DNA of 39,050 nt, from assembly GCA_031551045.1 (NCBI GenBank), contig JAVBOD010000081.1, positions 1 to 39,050 of the forward strand, written 5' to 3'. Within the stretch, counting starts at the first letter, position 1; the number at the start of each line of letters is the position of its first letter. Both the position numbers and the translations under genes were made by a program. This document shows positions 10,501-16,199 of the stretch, piece by piece. Below the pieces are notes generated by a model, which worked only from the letters and a program-made list of their open reading frames with translations, ran no database searches and was not told where the DNA came from. Source of the DNA: JAVBOD01 sp031551045. Its GTDB lineage: Bacteria; Bacteroidota; Bacteroidia; Bacteroidales; UBA932.

Positions 10501-11726
10501 ATGCGCCTGCGGTATTGTGCAACGAGAATGGGCAATGGAAATTGCGCTACATTCACCGGGATCATCTGAACAGCATTACCGCCATAAGCGATGAAAACGG
10601 CCATAAAATAGCCGAGTACAGCTACGACGCCTGGGGAAGGCTACGCCCCCCTCAAGCCTCACACAATTACGACGCTTGGGGAAACGTACAGAACCCGCAG
10701 GAGCAGACGCCCTACGGGCCGAATGCACAACCGGCGCTGTATTTAGGCCGTGGCTACACCGGCCACGAACACCTTCCCTGGTTCGGGCTGATAAACATGA
10801 ACGCCCGGCTGTATGACCCTGTTTTAGGAAGATTTTTAAGTCCCGACCCGTATGTGCAATTGCCGGACTTTACACAGAGCTATAATCGATATACGTATGC
10901 CATGAATAATCCGTTGATGTTTGTAGATTGGACAGGGATGGAGTGGGATGCCCAATGGGAAGAGTTACTCAGAGAGTACGACATTGACCCTAGTACTTTA
11001 ATGCAAGATATGGAAATTGTAGCTCCTGCATGGGACGGAGGAGGTTCGTCAAATAGAAGCGATTCTCCCATGAGCGGTAGCGGCTATTATGGCGGTTCTT
11101 TTTGGAATGGTTATGGGGACTACGCCGGTGGTGAATATGCCGGAGGTAGCTATGGTGGTGGTAGCAACGGCGCAAAAAATACATCGGCTTATGATTACGC
11201 CGCCTATAGAAAGGCTTATAACGACTATTTGAACGCTCGCCGACAGGCTTATTACGACCAGCAAATTGCATGGATGCAGCAGCAGGTACGTTATGGCCAA
11301 ACAGCTTTCATTAACAGCCCTCAGGTTCAATTTGCTATGAACGTAACCCTCTTTGTAACTACCGGAGGTATTGAAGGGTTGCTGAGTTTGGGTAAATTAG
11401 GTGTTCAAGGATTCCAAGCCTTGTCGAAGTTGGGGTTGAGAGAAGCTGCTAAGGGGGGAGTGAAGTATTCTGATGATTTGGTAAAGAATGCTCAAAAATT
11501 ATATCCTAAAAAAGCAGGTACAACCGAATTACACCATATTAAACCTCAATATCTCGGCGGACCAAAAAGCGGACCAACCGTACCTTTAAATGGTTCATAT
11601 CACCAAGTAATTACAAATGAGTTTAGAATGCAGTGGCCTTATGGTAAAGGTTTTCCGACTGATGCTGAATGGTTGCAAATTTATAAAAACGTTTATTCTA
11701 AATATCCATTACCTCCGGGATTTTAA
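4590..11726 (+). CDS. Giant secreted SpvB/FG-GAP/RHS polymorphic toxin with HNH-like nuclease tip
   Basis: A 2378-residue exported protein. A signal peptide covers about 1-31 (cleavage near ITA/QV). Residues about 114-172 carry the SpvB/TcB-type N-terminal signature (PSGGMSYTVPI, GVLGMGWGIGGLS). FG-GAP/VCBS propeller motifs of the type D-x-N-G-D-G follow near 553, 614, 667 and 836, interrupted by a cysteine-knuckle insert at 702-789. A proline/aspartate-rich linker lies near 1151-1192, YD repeats run from about 1200 to 1760, a discoidin-like domain is inserted at about 1768-1890, and the RHS core (GRFLSPDPY) is near 2050-2117. The last 260 residues hold a Gly/Tyr-rich linker, a hydrophobic stretch and a tip with ELHHIKPQYLGG (2313-2324) and SYHQ (H2338), which resembles HNH/His-Me-finger nuclease toxins. 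By analogy with RHS/TcB-TcC proteins, the repeats should form a shell enclosing the tip. No T9SS domain is present on this protein. Confidence 0.88.
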   Translation: MKNATQPLLRLYRIPVIIVCACLLGPVGITAQVIDFDKPSVYNGYFRKQADTTVPSIPELVPLLNNAAAIGSDHTGSTTNTPMVMNVPMSSGASYLHPHIPNIHAVDRSKAVGEIPISSGVSPSGGMSYTVPIEVAPGVQGMQPNLSITYNSQGGNGVLGMGWGIGGLSAITRANQSYYYDGKTEAASLQLIYTALDGMRLIPTSPGIYEECVTEQGNIRVLMYRFVYNNTYPPQYYKALFPNGNVAIYGSEDNNIPLFSYPLTSLTDKQGNYVRFHYIFRNGHHYLDRVTYGNTIGGIPQVTASIKFNYRIRSDVQSVYLAEEKVTEDYLLNSIVCYNGTNQTLRTYSFTYQANRQSLLTQIDCNVGGSNLNPLKFFYGVDGQITGFRNEETLLWSYFPNTLSSGLEVTKGKFEAYSDDDGLIIYPNKNPYIANANSTSVRWDNEFHPNQQLLVYHGLKNYSAFPQPLTAGTGFVRLFSADIDGSGGEEVIKVNNYCPRTILGMGIGNKFDFSIYKSIPLPPSTGQTSMLQFNRTVSYDLSAQFGALLPFQLLPGDFNGDGKMEIFAISTKTYVGNFSNGEKNSYTYVFNLEDHSILCEGFVFNFKLGDFLYMLDYNGDGKTDICHIHSSGLDVYSYSVSDGQISRKGNTNTEFTKNTLLNRKLLLGDVNGDGKTDILLSPPASYMSYRIVTVPVSIYRYCPNCNKDNEEGRTHCSDCNTSLLNSPCCFSCGAILRPYNPGDPWMLYTAGHDTDSLFLQEHEHELYADYLLTDFDQPMPWGDMVCPFCGSSTTGWVPEYIDNGKTWNIYTSKSTGQFEVNYQIITKYEKDEEFILQDVNGDGLSDIIRRENNGKLSSYLNTNGMFNSTAEPNPSTVASGTRLISSVVAMNNYHSQVLAIYNETVYKLAFTRNDAQQALLTAAVNSLGAVSKTDYMRLNESRYGENCYTKGSGAAFPYDNFTGPLFVASKTQSFWNSDTPLASMSYRYTNAVIHKQGLGFCGFEKIAATDELRGQTLEKIFRPYDFGVPLSEESPAFKTNYNFNVALAANKTRKIQLLGKTEIDKLKNNTVTSSYTGYDAYNYPILEKISYADGYVRQTRRTYLHKTETDNYALGLPLSQTVTVQLPAQAMELNGMQGANGFITPIDIIIADPLFPPGDDPPPIDPPVFPPDSIIDIDPPIFPPDTIPWTPWIETSQSRTDYTYNAQNRPLTQKNYIDEAQTGERVWTYDSFGNVLTEKTKPYNAVEWLTTAYEYDFIGRFMTKTTDAMGLQTHYAGFNAFGQPGTVTDFRGNVTTYTYDVFGRTTATVYPDGTTATQSYAWNNAVDKAVFAVSDSATGAPASITWYDAFGRVVKQGTRGFDGVYVYIDRLYDTYGRLHKESEPYTANSTPRRTEYTYDNYDRVTKAAAPSGRRVTYSYNGNTVTENNAGLTTTKTYDARGQLVSATDPGGTVNYTYRADGQPSKVTVAGVSTTFEYDIYGRQQAINDPSAGRQSYTYDAAGNMATQTDAENRTVSTTYNIFGQPLTSTYPEFTLTYAYDPDYYMLTSVTSSNGTVQSYTYDNLGRVKTATEHIDQTAFTKTYTYAAGKVASMTYSPVSQPVNYCYNQYGYLNELKLGSQSVWKLNTANHFGQPLSEMLGNSVVQTNTYTADGLPNQLKAAKGSNVLQQMQYGYDAARGLLTSRYDYVNRVNEDFVYDNLNRLTNFGASSVEYSNNGNITRKTDAGNLQYGLPDRPYALTGQQFRADTVGHIRYIRDWLGGSWGSRENNWVEIQALDENGNNVALGKPVSTPIELLRNIEVITDGNTDSDQYASCRNSSMGEQYVTVDLGQVYPIAAVKVWHSCEGGFYYNSKTKVSADGIHWHTLHDAATDGEYMEPLCDGRTYLLPLTTPFRNQEVSYTSFRRPATIEENGYHAEFTYLPNHQRAKMQVKLNNNLLLNRYYLGDNYEKETNAHGAITAERIYLGGTAYNAPAVLCNENGQWKLRYIHRDHLNSITAISDENGHKIAEYSYDAWGRLRPPQASHNYDAWGNVQNPQEQTPYGPNAQPALYLGRGYTGHEHLPWFGLINMNARLYDPVLGRFLSPDPYVQLPDFTQSYNRYTYAMNNPLMFVDWTGMEWDAQWEELLREYDIDPSTLMQDMEIVAPAWDGGGSSNRSDSPMSGSGYYGGSFWNGYGDYAGGEYAGGSYGGGSNGAKNTSAYDYAAYRKAYNDYLNARRQAYYDQQIAWMQQQVRYGQTAFINSPQVQFAMNVTLFVTTGGIEGLLSLGKLGVQGFQALSKLGLREAAKGGVKYSDDLVKNAQKLYPKKAGTTELHHIKPQYLGGPKSGPTVPLNGSYHQVITNEFRMQWPYGKGFPTDAEWLQIYKNVYSKYPLPPGF
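6693..6956 (+). other. Cysteine-knuckle (double zinc ribbon-like) insert in the propeller region
   Basis: Within the RHS protein, residues 702-789 contain four CxxC knuckles: CPNC at 702-705, CSDC at 716-719, C729-x2-C732 and CPFC at 786-789. The first two follow the pattern CPNC-x10-CSDC with flanking N and GRT residues, as in cytoplasmic double zinc ribbon proteins. The insert lies between the FG-GAP motif near 667 and the one near 836. Confidence 0.6.
9894..10260 (+). other. Discoidin (F5/8 type C)-like domain inserted in the RHS repeats
   Basis: RHS-protein residues about 1768-1890 have the layout of a discoidin/F5/8C fold: WVEIQALDENGNNVALGKPV at the start, ITDGN, YVTVDLGQVYPIAAVKVW in the middle, and KVSADGIHWHTL near the end. 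Such domains usually bind carbohydrate or lipid headgroups. RHS-type sequence resumes directly after it. Confidence 0.65.
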
Positions 11727-11794
11727 AATACAATAGTTGTATTCAAACGATGAGAGCGTAATACAGAATAAACAATCGCACAAAAGTTGATTTT

Positions 11795-12541
11795 ATGACA
11801 ACAATACAAGAAATAAGAAACAAGATTAGAGTATTCAGACCGACAAGTCAAGAAGAGAATCTTATAGACCCTAACATAAATGATAAGTCAACACGACTTT
11901 ATAAATTCAAAAACGACAAGGGAAACAAGTTTAGAATTTGGATTTTCACAAATAGAATTAAGTTAGAAACACCGTTGGAAACTTCATTGCTTTTCTCTAT
12001 AAATATTCCTGACAAAATATGCTTTGCTAACAAATTTTTAGAAAATATACGTGGGATAGGAAAGTTATTTACAGATAATTCAAAAAATGAACAAGTTAAG
12101 TTAAGTATTGAATTGCTAAAAGAAGACCTATTATCACTTCGTTTTGACCATACTGAAGGCTTGACAGTTTATGGCAATTGGCTTCAATTGATTTTAAAAA
12201 GTGACAGGCAAATTTTACCTGAAATCGAAGTATGTGAAAAAATAAAATCAATTATCGAATTAAATTTTCCACGGGATATTTACAGTATCGACTACACTGA
12301 CTTACCGACTGATTTAAGACAATTAGTAGGTAAGTTTGAGAGTTGGGCAATTTCAGATGACTTTGAACGAGGTGAAAAAAGTAAAAAAATGACGAAAAAG
12401 GAACGCATTGAGTTTATTGAAGCCGTTGAACGAAAGCTTAATAATATAAATATATTCCTGGATTCCTTCGGGAATAAGCCGCTAACAGATGGAGCAATTA
12501 AACTTCAGTATTTAGCAGAAATGGTAATGGAATTAAAATAG
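11795..12541 (+). CDS. Uncharacterised protein, candidate immunity protein for the RHS nuclease tip
   Basis: A 248-residue, AT-rich gene 68 bases after the RHS stop codon. There is no signal peptide or membrane segment, so the product should be cytoplasmic. It is rich in Lys, Glu, Ile and Leu; a beta-rich half (YKFKNDKGNKFRIWIF) is followed by a helical half (KKERIEFIEAVERKLNNI). I do not recognise a family. Its position directly behind the toxin tip, its cytoplasmic nature and its low GC match polymorphic-toxin immunity genes, so immunity is the best guess. It could instead be an unrelated passenger. Confidence 0.6.
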   Translation: MTTIQEIRNKIRVFRPTSQEENLIDPNINDKSTRLYKFKNDKGNKFRIWIFTNRIKLETPLETSLLFSINIPDKICFANKFLENIRGIGKLFTDNSKNEQVKLSIELLKEDLLSLRFDHTEGLTVYGNWLQLILKSDRQILPEIEVCEKIKSIIELNFPRDIYSIDYTDLPTDLRQLVGKFESWAISDDFERGEKSKKMTKKERIEFIEAVERKLNNINIFLDSFGNKPLTDGAIKLQYLAEMVMELK

Positions 12542-12603
12542 TGCATATTAAATAAAACTGATATTTATCTGATGTGAGGCTTTAAGAAAGGAAAAAATAG
12601 TAG

Positions 12604-13128
12604 ATGAAATTATTTCTAAAAGTATTATTTTGTATTTTCACAATGATTATCACAGTGGAAGAAGCACAATCTTCCACTGTGATAAATGTTTTGCAAGAGG
12701 GGACTTCGTATTCATTTTTGCAAGAGCCTCATATTCCGTTTGTTTTTGCAAATAATTCAGAAAATTCTTGCTTAAATAAAGAAAATGTAGTAACTTGTAG
12801 TGAACAGGTTATAAGCATTAATGGGAGTGCTGCTAAGGGGGGAACACAACTCTCTACTCGTTTTGTTTCGACTTCTAAAGGTGTGACAGATTTACAGCCA
12901 ACGTTGAATAGAATAGCTTCAGGAGGTAAATTTCCTCATCGTAATGATGGCTCCATATTTAAAAATATGGAAGGACTCTTACCAAAACAGAATGTTGGAT
13001 TTTATCAAGAATTTGTTCACCCTACTCCAGGACTTACAGGCCCTGGCCCAATGAGAATAGTCACAGGTCAAAACGGAAATATGTGGTTCACTCCTGACCA
13101 TTATAAAACATTTATTCCTATAAGGTAA
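12604..13128 (+). CDS. Secreted barnase-like ribonuclease toxin
   Basis: A 174-residue protein with a signal peptide (about 1-22), a leader of about 85 residues shared with the gene at 13522, and a C-terminal microbial RNase (barnase/N1-T1) domain at about 108-174. That domain shows GKFPHRNDGSIFKNMEGLLP, then YQEF, GPMRIV and TPDHYKTF, ending in IPIR. These line up with the barnase segments around Glu73, Arg83 and His102, giving E136, R151 and H166 as candidate catalytic residues. The junction STRFVSTSKGVTDLQPTLNRIASG is a typical pre-toxin linker. The barstar-like gene 13 bases downstream strongly supports the RNase reading. Expected activity is RNA cleavage in a target cell. Confidence 0.85.
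   Translation: MKLFLKVLFCIFTMIITVEEAQSSTVINVLQEGTSYSFLQEPHIPFVFANNSENSCLNKENVVTCSEQVISINGSAAKGGTQLSTRFVSTSKGVTDLQPTLNRIASGGKFPHRNDGSIFKNMEGLLPKQNVGFYQEFVHPTPGLTGPGPMRIVTGQNGNMWFTPDHYKTFIPIR
12647..12685 (+). repeat. 15-bp hairpin inside the barnase-leader coding sequence
   Basis: Arms ttatcacagtggaag (12647-12661) and cttccactgtgataa (12671-12685) are perfectly complementary, with a 9-nt spacer; one more A-T pair can close the loop to 7 nt. The element starts 43 bases after the A of the start codon and covers the end of the signal peptide. A structurally matching element lies in the gene at 13522. Confidence 0.85.
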
Positions 13129-13141
13129 ATCAATTTTAATT

Positions 13142-13510
13142 ATGGAACATTTTAATTTCATAGACAATATAAATTCATATCGGCCTTCTGAATCATTTTT
13201 GGCTATGATAGATAAGGATGTTGTATCTAAGGCTGAATTATTAGAAGAATTGTACAACAAACTACAATTGCCTGATTATTTTGGATTTAATTGGGATGCA
13301 TTATTTGATTGTCTGACAGATTTTCATTGGATAAATGAAAAAAGAATAGTGTTAATTCATGAAAAATTACCATTATTGAGTATTGATGAGCTGAAGGTAT
13401 ATTTAAGAATTCTTGTTGAAGCTATTGATAGCTGGAAGAATGATAAAGAGCATCATTTTGAGGTTGTTTTTCCAAAACAAATTAAAGACACAGTACAACA
13501 ATTGATATAG
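13142..13510 (+). CDS. Barstar-family RNase inhibitor (immunity protein)
   Basis: A 122-residue cytoplasmic protein. The core SKAELLEELYNKLQLPDYFGFNWDALFDCLTDF is clearly barstar-like. Aspartates 52 and 56 match the barstar Asp35 and Asp39 that plug the barnase active site. It is longer than Bacillus barstar (about 90 residues), with an N-terminal extension of about 25 residues, as is common in barstar-family immunity proteins. It starts 13 bases after the RNase gene, so the two form a toxin-immunity pair. Confidence 0.9.
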   Translation: MEHFNFIDNINSYRPSESFLAMIDKDVVSKAELLEELYNKLQLPDYFGFNWDALFDCLTDFHWINEKRIVLIHEKLPLLSIDELKVYLRILVEAIDSWKNDKEHHFEVVFPKQIKDTVQQLI

Positions 13511-13521
13511 CAATAAATAGG

Positions 13522-14025
13522 ATGAAATTATTTCTGAAAATATTATTCTTCATTTTTACAATAATTATTGCTGTGGTGGGAGAGTCAAAATCTTCCACCG
13601 CGGTAAATCTTTTACAGAAAGAAATCTCAGACTCAGTCTATCAAAAACATCAATATACCACTTTTGTTTTTGAAAATCATTCTATAAATTCTTGTGTAAA
13701 TGAAGGAAGTGTAGTAAATTATAGTAAACAGGGTGTAATTGTTGCCGTAAACGCTGCTAAGACGGGAACGAATGTTGGGAAAAATGTGTTCACTGTTACA
13801 AAAGAGGGAGTTGTATTACCAAAAGGTGCAAAAATACCAAGTAATTATGTGCAAAATCCATATAGAAGTTCCAACTATGGTGTTTTTGAAAACGAAAAAT
13901 TTGTAGAAAAATTACGAATAGATCCAGCAACACCTCCGGGATTTAAAGGGCCTAATCAAAGTCATTTTCATTTGGATAATGGAGGTCATACTTTTGATGC
14001 AACTAAATGGCCATGGTGGTATTAA
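13522..14025 (+). CDS. Second secreted toxin-like protein with the same leader and a different tip
   Basis: A 167-residue protein that starts 11 bases after the barstar gene. Residues 1-85 match the leader of the barnase-like protein: MKLFLK-LF-IFT-I at the start, SST at the signal-peptide end, FVF-N-S-NSC and AAK-GT. The rest is unrelated: VVLPKGAKIPSNYV, then NYGVFENEKFVEKLRIDPATPPGFKGPN, then SHFHLDNGGHTFD and WPWWY. The two clustered histidines (HFH, GGH) and conserved-looking RIDPATPP suggest a compact enzymatic tip. I remember similar strings at the ends of RHS-type toxins but cannot name a verified family or activity. Confidence 0.75.
   Translation: MKLFLKILFFIFTIIIAVVGESKSSTAVNLLQKEISDSVYQKHQYTTFVFENHSINSCVNEGSVVNYSKQGVIVAVNAAKTGTNVGKNVFTVTKEGVVLPKGAKIPSNYVQNPYRSSNYGVFENEKFVEKLRIDPATPPGFKGPNQSHFHLDNGGHTFDATKWPWWY
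13568..13606 (+). repeat. Matching 15-bp hairpin inside the second leader
   Basis: Arms ttgctgtggtgggag (13568-13582) and cttccaccgcggtaa (13592-13606) pair at all 15 positions as RNA, 11 as Watson-Crick and 4 as G-U, with a 9-nt spacer. Position in the gene and stem length match the hairpin at 12647-12685, although the arm sequences differ. Confidence 0.8.
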
Positions 14026-14045
14026 TTTAAAAAAATTGGAGAGTT

Positions 14046-14414
14046 ATGGATTTTGAAAAAGATTTTTACTGGCACGATTCCGTGATAAAAAACATTACAA
14101 TAAATCGTGATAATCCGGGTATAAAAGATGAAATAGCATTAGAAATTGTATGGGATGACAATGACGAAAGGGCTAACTTTGTTTTCGAGGATGTTTATTG
14201 GGCAAGAATGGATTTGAATTTTGGAATTGTCGTAGATGAAAATATATTTCAAGGTTATCTGTTGCCAAACGATGATGAGGATTTAATTAATTTTTATTCA
14301 AAATGGAAGGGACATATGGATGATATAAAACTGAATGTTTATGAAATTTTGTTGAACTCGACAGGAGGACGAATAAAAATTATCGCAAAAGGTTTTAGAG
14401 TTGACAAATTGTAA
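14046..14414 (+). CDS. Candidate immunity protein for the 13522 toxin
   Basis: A 122-residue acidic, cytoplasmic protein without signal peptide, starting 20 bases after the preceding stop. It opens with FYWHDSVIKNITINRDNPG and continues with EIVWDD, FEDVYWARMDLNFGIV and a beta-rich C-terminus (IKIIAKGFRVDKL). The small size, acidic nature and position right behind a secreted toxin-like gene are what immunity genes show. The WHDS opening is also typical of small Bacteroidota immunity-like proteins, but I cannot name a verified family. Confidence 0.6.
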   Translation: MDFEKDFYWHDSVIKNITINRDNPGIKDEIALEIVWDDNDERANFVFEDVYWARMDLNFGIVVDENIFQGYLLPNDDEDLINFYSKWKGHMDDIKLNVYEILLNSTGGRIKIIAKGFRVDKL

Positions 14415-14415
14415 A

Positions 14416-15141
14416 ATGGTAGTGAATACATTTGGTAGGGTTTGGACAGAAGGATTTAATGCATGGAGCAATTCTGATAATTGGCATAATACAGCCATGG
14501 CATGGAAAATAGATTTAGGATTGTTTCAAGGTAACTTCTGGCAGGTAATATCTCGTTTTACATGGGAATTACCACAAACATTGGTAGGATATATGGCGAA
14601 TGGAGCCTATGCTACCGGTGGTGGGGTTAAAAACGTCGGATATTATGGAGGAGCAACGGTGGTTGAGACCTATGCTGAAAAATGGGGGGCGATGACTCTT
14701 GGAAGCTACATTATGGGACAACGCGGCATTGAAGCTAATCCTAACAATTGGCTCTTTCAACATGAATATGGGCACTATTTACAGAGTCAGGCCAGCGGAC
14801 CTTTTTATTTGCAACGTTATGGTATCCCCAGCGCTTTGAGTAAAGGAAATCATGATAATCACCCTGTTGAACAAGATGCAAATGCTAGAGCTTTGAAGTA
14901 TTTTATGAAGCATGAGCCCGACTTTGAATCATTTGATAATGGAGGAATATATACAGGAAAATGGGATCATTTTAGGAATCCAATAAATGATTATGATTGG
15001 TCACGATCATTCTACTCAAATACTAACCAAACGGCTTTAAGCAATGCTCGCTTACAAATCAGTTGGTATGATTGGATGTTAGGCCCTAATATCTTAATAA
15101 ACTGTTGGATTAACACATTAACCTTAAATAAAAATCAATAA
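14416..15141 (+). pseudogene. Orphan RHS toxin C-terminal fragment with HEYGH motif
   Basis: An open frame from ATG 14416 (one base after the preceding stop) gives about 241 residues; a TTG start at 14401 is also possible. It begins abruptly at NTFGRVWTEGFNAWSN without a signal peptide or RHS core. It holds the zincin-like motif HEYGH (14761-14775) within QHEYGHYLQSQ, then SKGNHDNHPVEQDANARALKYF. Bacteroidota RHS proteins commonly end in this kind of segment, so I read it as a displaced tip lacking its delivery part. It may be a silent cassette for recombination into an RHS gene or simply debris. The frame itself is intact. Confidence 0.6.
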
Positions 15142-15145
15142 AAAT

Positions 15146-15620
15146 ATGAAAAGAAACAATAATTTTATTAACTTTATTTTCTACACTTTTCATGCATTCA
15201 TCTTGTTCTCAAAAGGTAAATGTAGATTGCCACAAAGTCATAAACGTATGTAATCGTTCGGACGTCGATATATATGTTTACGGTTCACGAGAATACCCTG
15301 ATACAAATATCTATTATGGTATGTCTGCTCTGGTGAATAATGCATATACATATAAAACTAAATCTAATACAATAAATGAAAGCGCTTTTCTTCAAAAAGA
15401 TTGTTGGGAATACGATTTTAATTCTGATAAAATTATAAAATCCGATACTTTAATAATTTTTATTATAGAAAGCTCAGAACTTGAAGTAAATTTGAATTAT
15501 AATATTTTACAACGTTACGATTTAAGTTTAGAAGATTTGCAAAATTCAAATTGGACATTATACTATCCACCTACAGAGACTATGAAAAAAATTAAGATGT
15601 ATCCGCCGTACGGACAATAA
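15146..15620 (+). pseudogene. Small lipoprotein gene with apparent frameshift at its start
   Basis: The main frame runs to 15620 and, from an internal ATG at 15192, gives 142 residues starting MHSSCSQ. Read further upstream in the same frame, it encodes ETIILLTLFSTLFMHSSC, a textbook lipoprotein signal and lipobox, but there is no start codon in that frame before a TGA at 15147. The only upstream ATG (15146) is in another frame. Removing one A from the AAAA run at 15149-15152 would join the two. The C-terminus (RYDLSLEDLQNSNWTLYYPPTETMK-IKMYPPYGQ) resembles small lipoproteins I recall near Bacteroidota RHS genes. It may be a broken gene, a phase-variable one, or use a rare start such as ATT at 15162. 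Confidence 0.6.
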
Positions 15621-15640
15621 GCAATGCGAATAAATAAACG

Positions 15641-16123
15641 ATGAAAATCATGAAAAAAATAACCATCCTATTAATCACTGTATTATATTATAGCATAGCC
15701 ATTGCACAACAAATCAACTTTGTATATACCTACGATGCCGCAGGCAACCGCGTAAAACGCGAATTGGCGCAGCCCCTGCCGGTAATGCCTTTAGCGGTTG
15801 TGCAGCAAGACAGCAGCTTACAGCTTACACAGCCGGAGCCTGTTAATGCACTCAATACGCCGCAAACGCAAGATGCGCCGGCCTTTGAAGTGCGCTTGTT
15901 TCCGAACCCCACCTCGGGCTGGGTGAATTTGGAACTGCCGGAATGGCAAGCCGGAGAAACGGGACAAATCACCGTACACAGCCAAACAGGTGCGCTGGTG
16001 TTTCAGCAAAAGCAGGTAACCGCGGCGCAAACCCTTCAACTCAGCAACTTGTTGCCGGGCTATTATCTGGTACGCATTGTAGTAGGTGAGAAAATGGTAA
16101 TCAAAGGAATTATTAAACAATAA
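15641..16123 (+). CDS. Small T9SS-sorted protein with one YD motif
   Basis: A 160-residue protein (or 157 from the ATG at 15650). A signal peptide (about 1-22, ending AIAQ) is followed by QINFVYTYDAAGNRVKREL, which is a single RHS-type YD repeat. A Gln/Pro-rich spacer follows, then a type A T9SS C-terminal sorting domain from about residue 83 (VRLFPNPTSGWVNLEL, then LPGYYLVRIVVGEKMVIKGIIKQ). T9SS would take it across the outer membrane. Almost nothing remains between signal and sorting domain except the YD motif, which suggests an accessory of the RHS protein. GC content is back to that of the flanking genome, unlike the toxin genes before it. Confidence 0.85.
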   Translation: MKIMKKITILLITVLYYSIAIAQQINFVYTYDAAGNRVKRELAQPLPVMPLAVVQQDSSLQLTQPEPVNALNTPQTQDAPAFEVRLFPNPTSGWVNLELPEWQAGETGQITVHSQTGALVFQQKQVTAAQTLQLSNLLPGYYLVRIVVGEKMVIKGIIKQ

Positions 16124-16139
16124 ACAGAGATTCCGGGAA

Positions 16140-16184
16140 CAAAAAAGCAGCTGTTCTAAAATTTAGAACAGCCGCTTTCATTTT
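16140..16184 (-). terminator. Intrinsic terminator after rplI
   Basis: A near-perfect stem (16146-16175, arms ctgttctaaa and tttagaacag extended by agc/gct pairs) is followed on the minus strand by a run of six T. It lies between converging genes and could also act, more weakly, for the T9SS-protein gene on the plus strand. Confidence 0.8.
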
Positions 16185-16199
16185 AAATATTGTAGAACA

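Noticed and set aside
11727..11743. AT-rich inverted repeat right after the RHS stop (aatacaa/ttgtatt)
   Set aside because: Only seven weak pairs and no T-run; not convincing as a terminator.
12647..13606. The leader hairpins as integron attC sites
   Set aside because: Structure is kept over sequence as in attC, but the R-box (GTTRRRY) ends and extrahelical bases are missing and no integrase is in the window. They are kept only as hairpins of unknown function.
4590..16123. A mobile element carrying the toxin region
   Set aside because: No integrase, transposase, terminal repeats or tRNA-adjacent duplication is visible at either end. The AT-rich block fits recombination between cassettes better.
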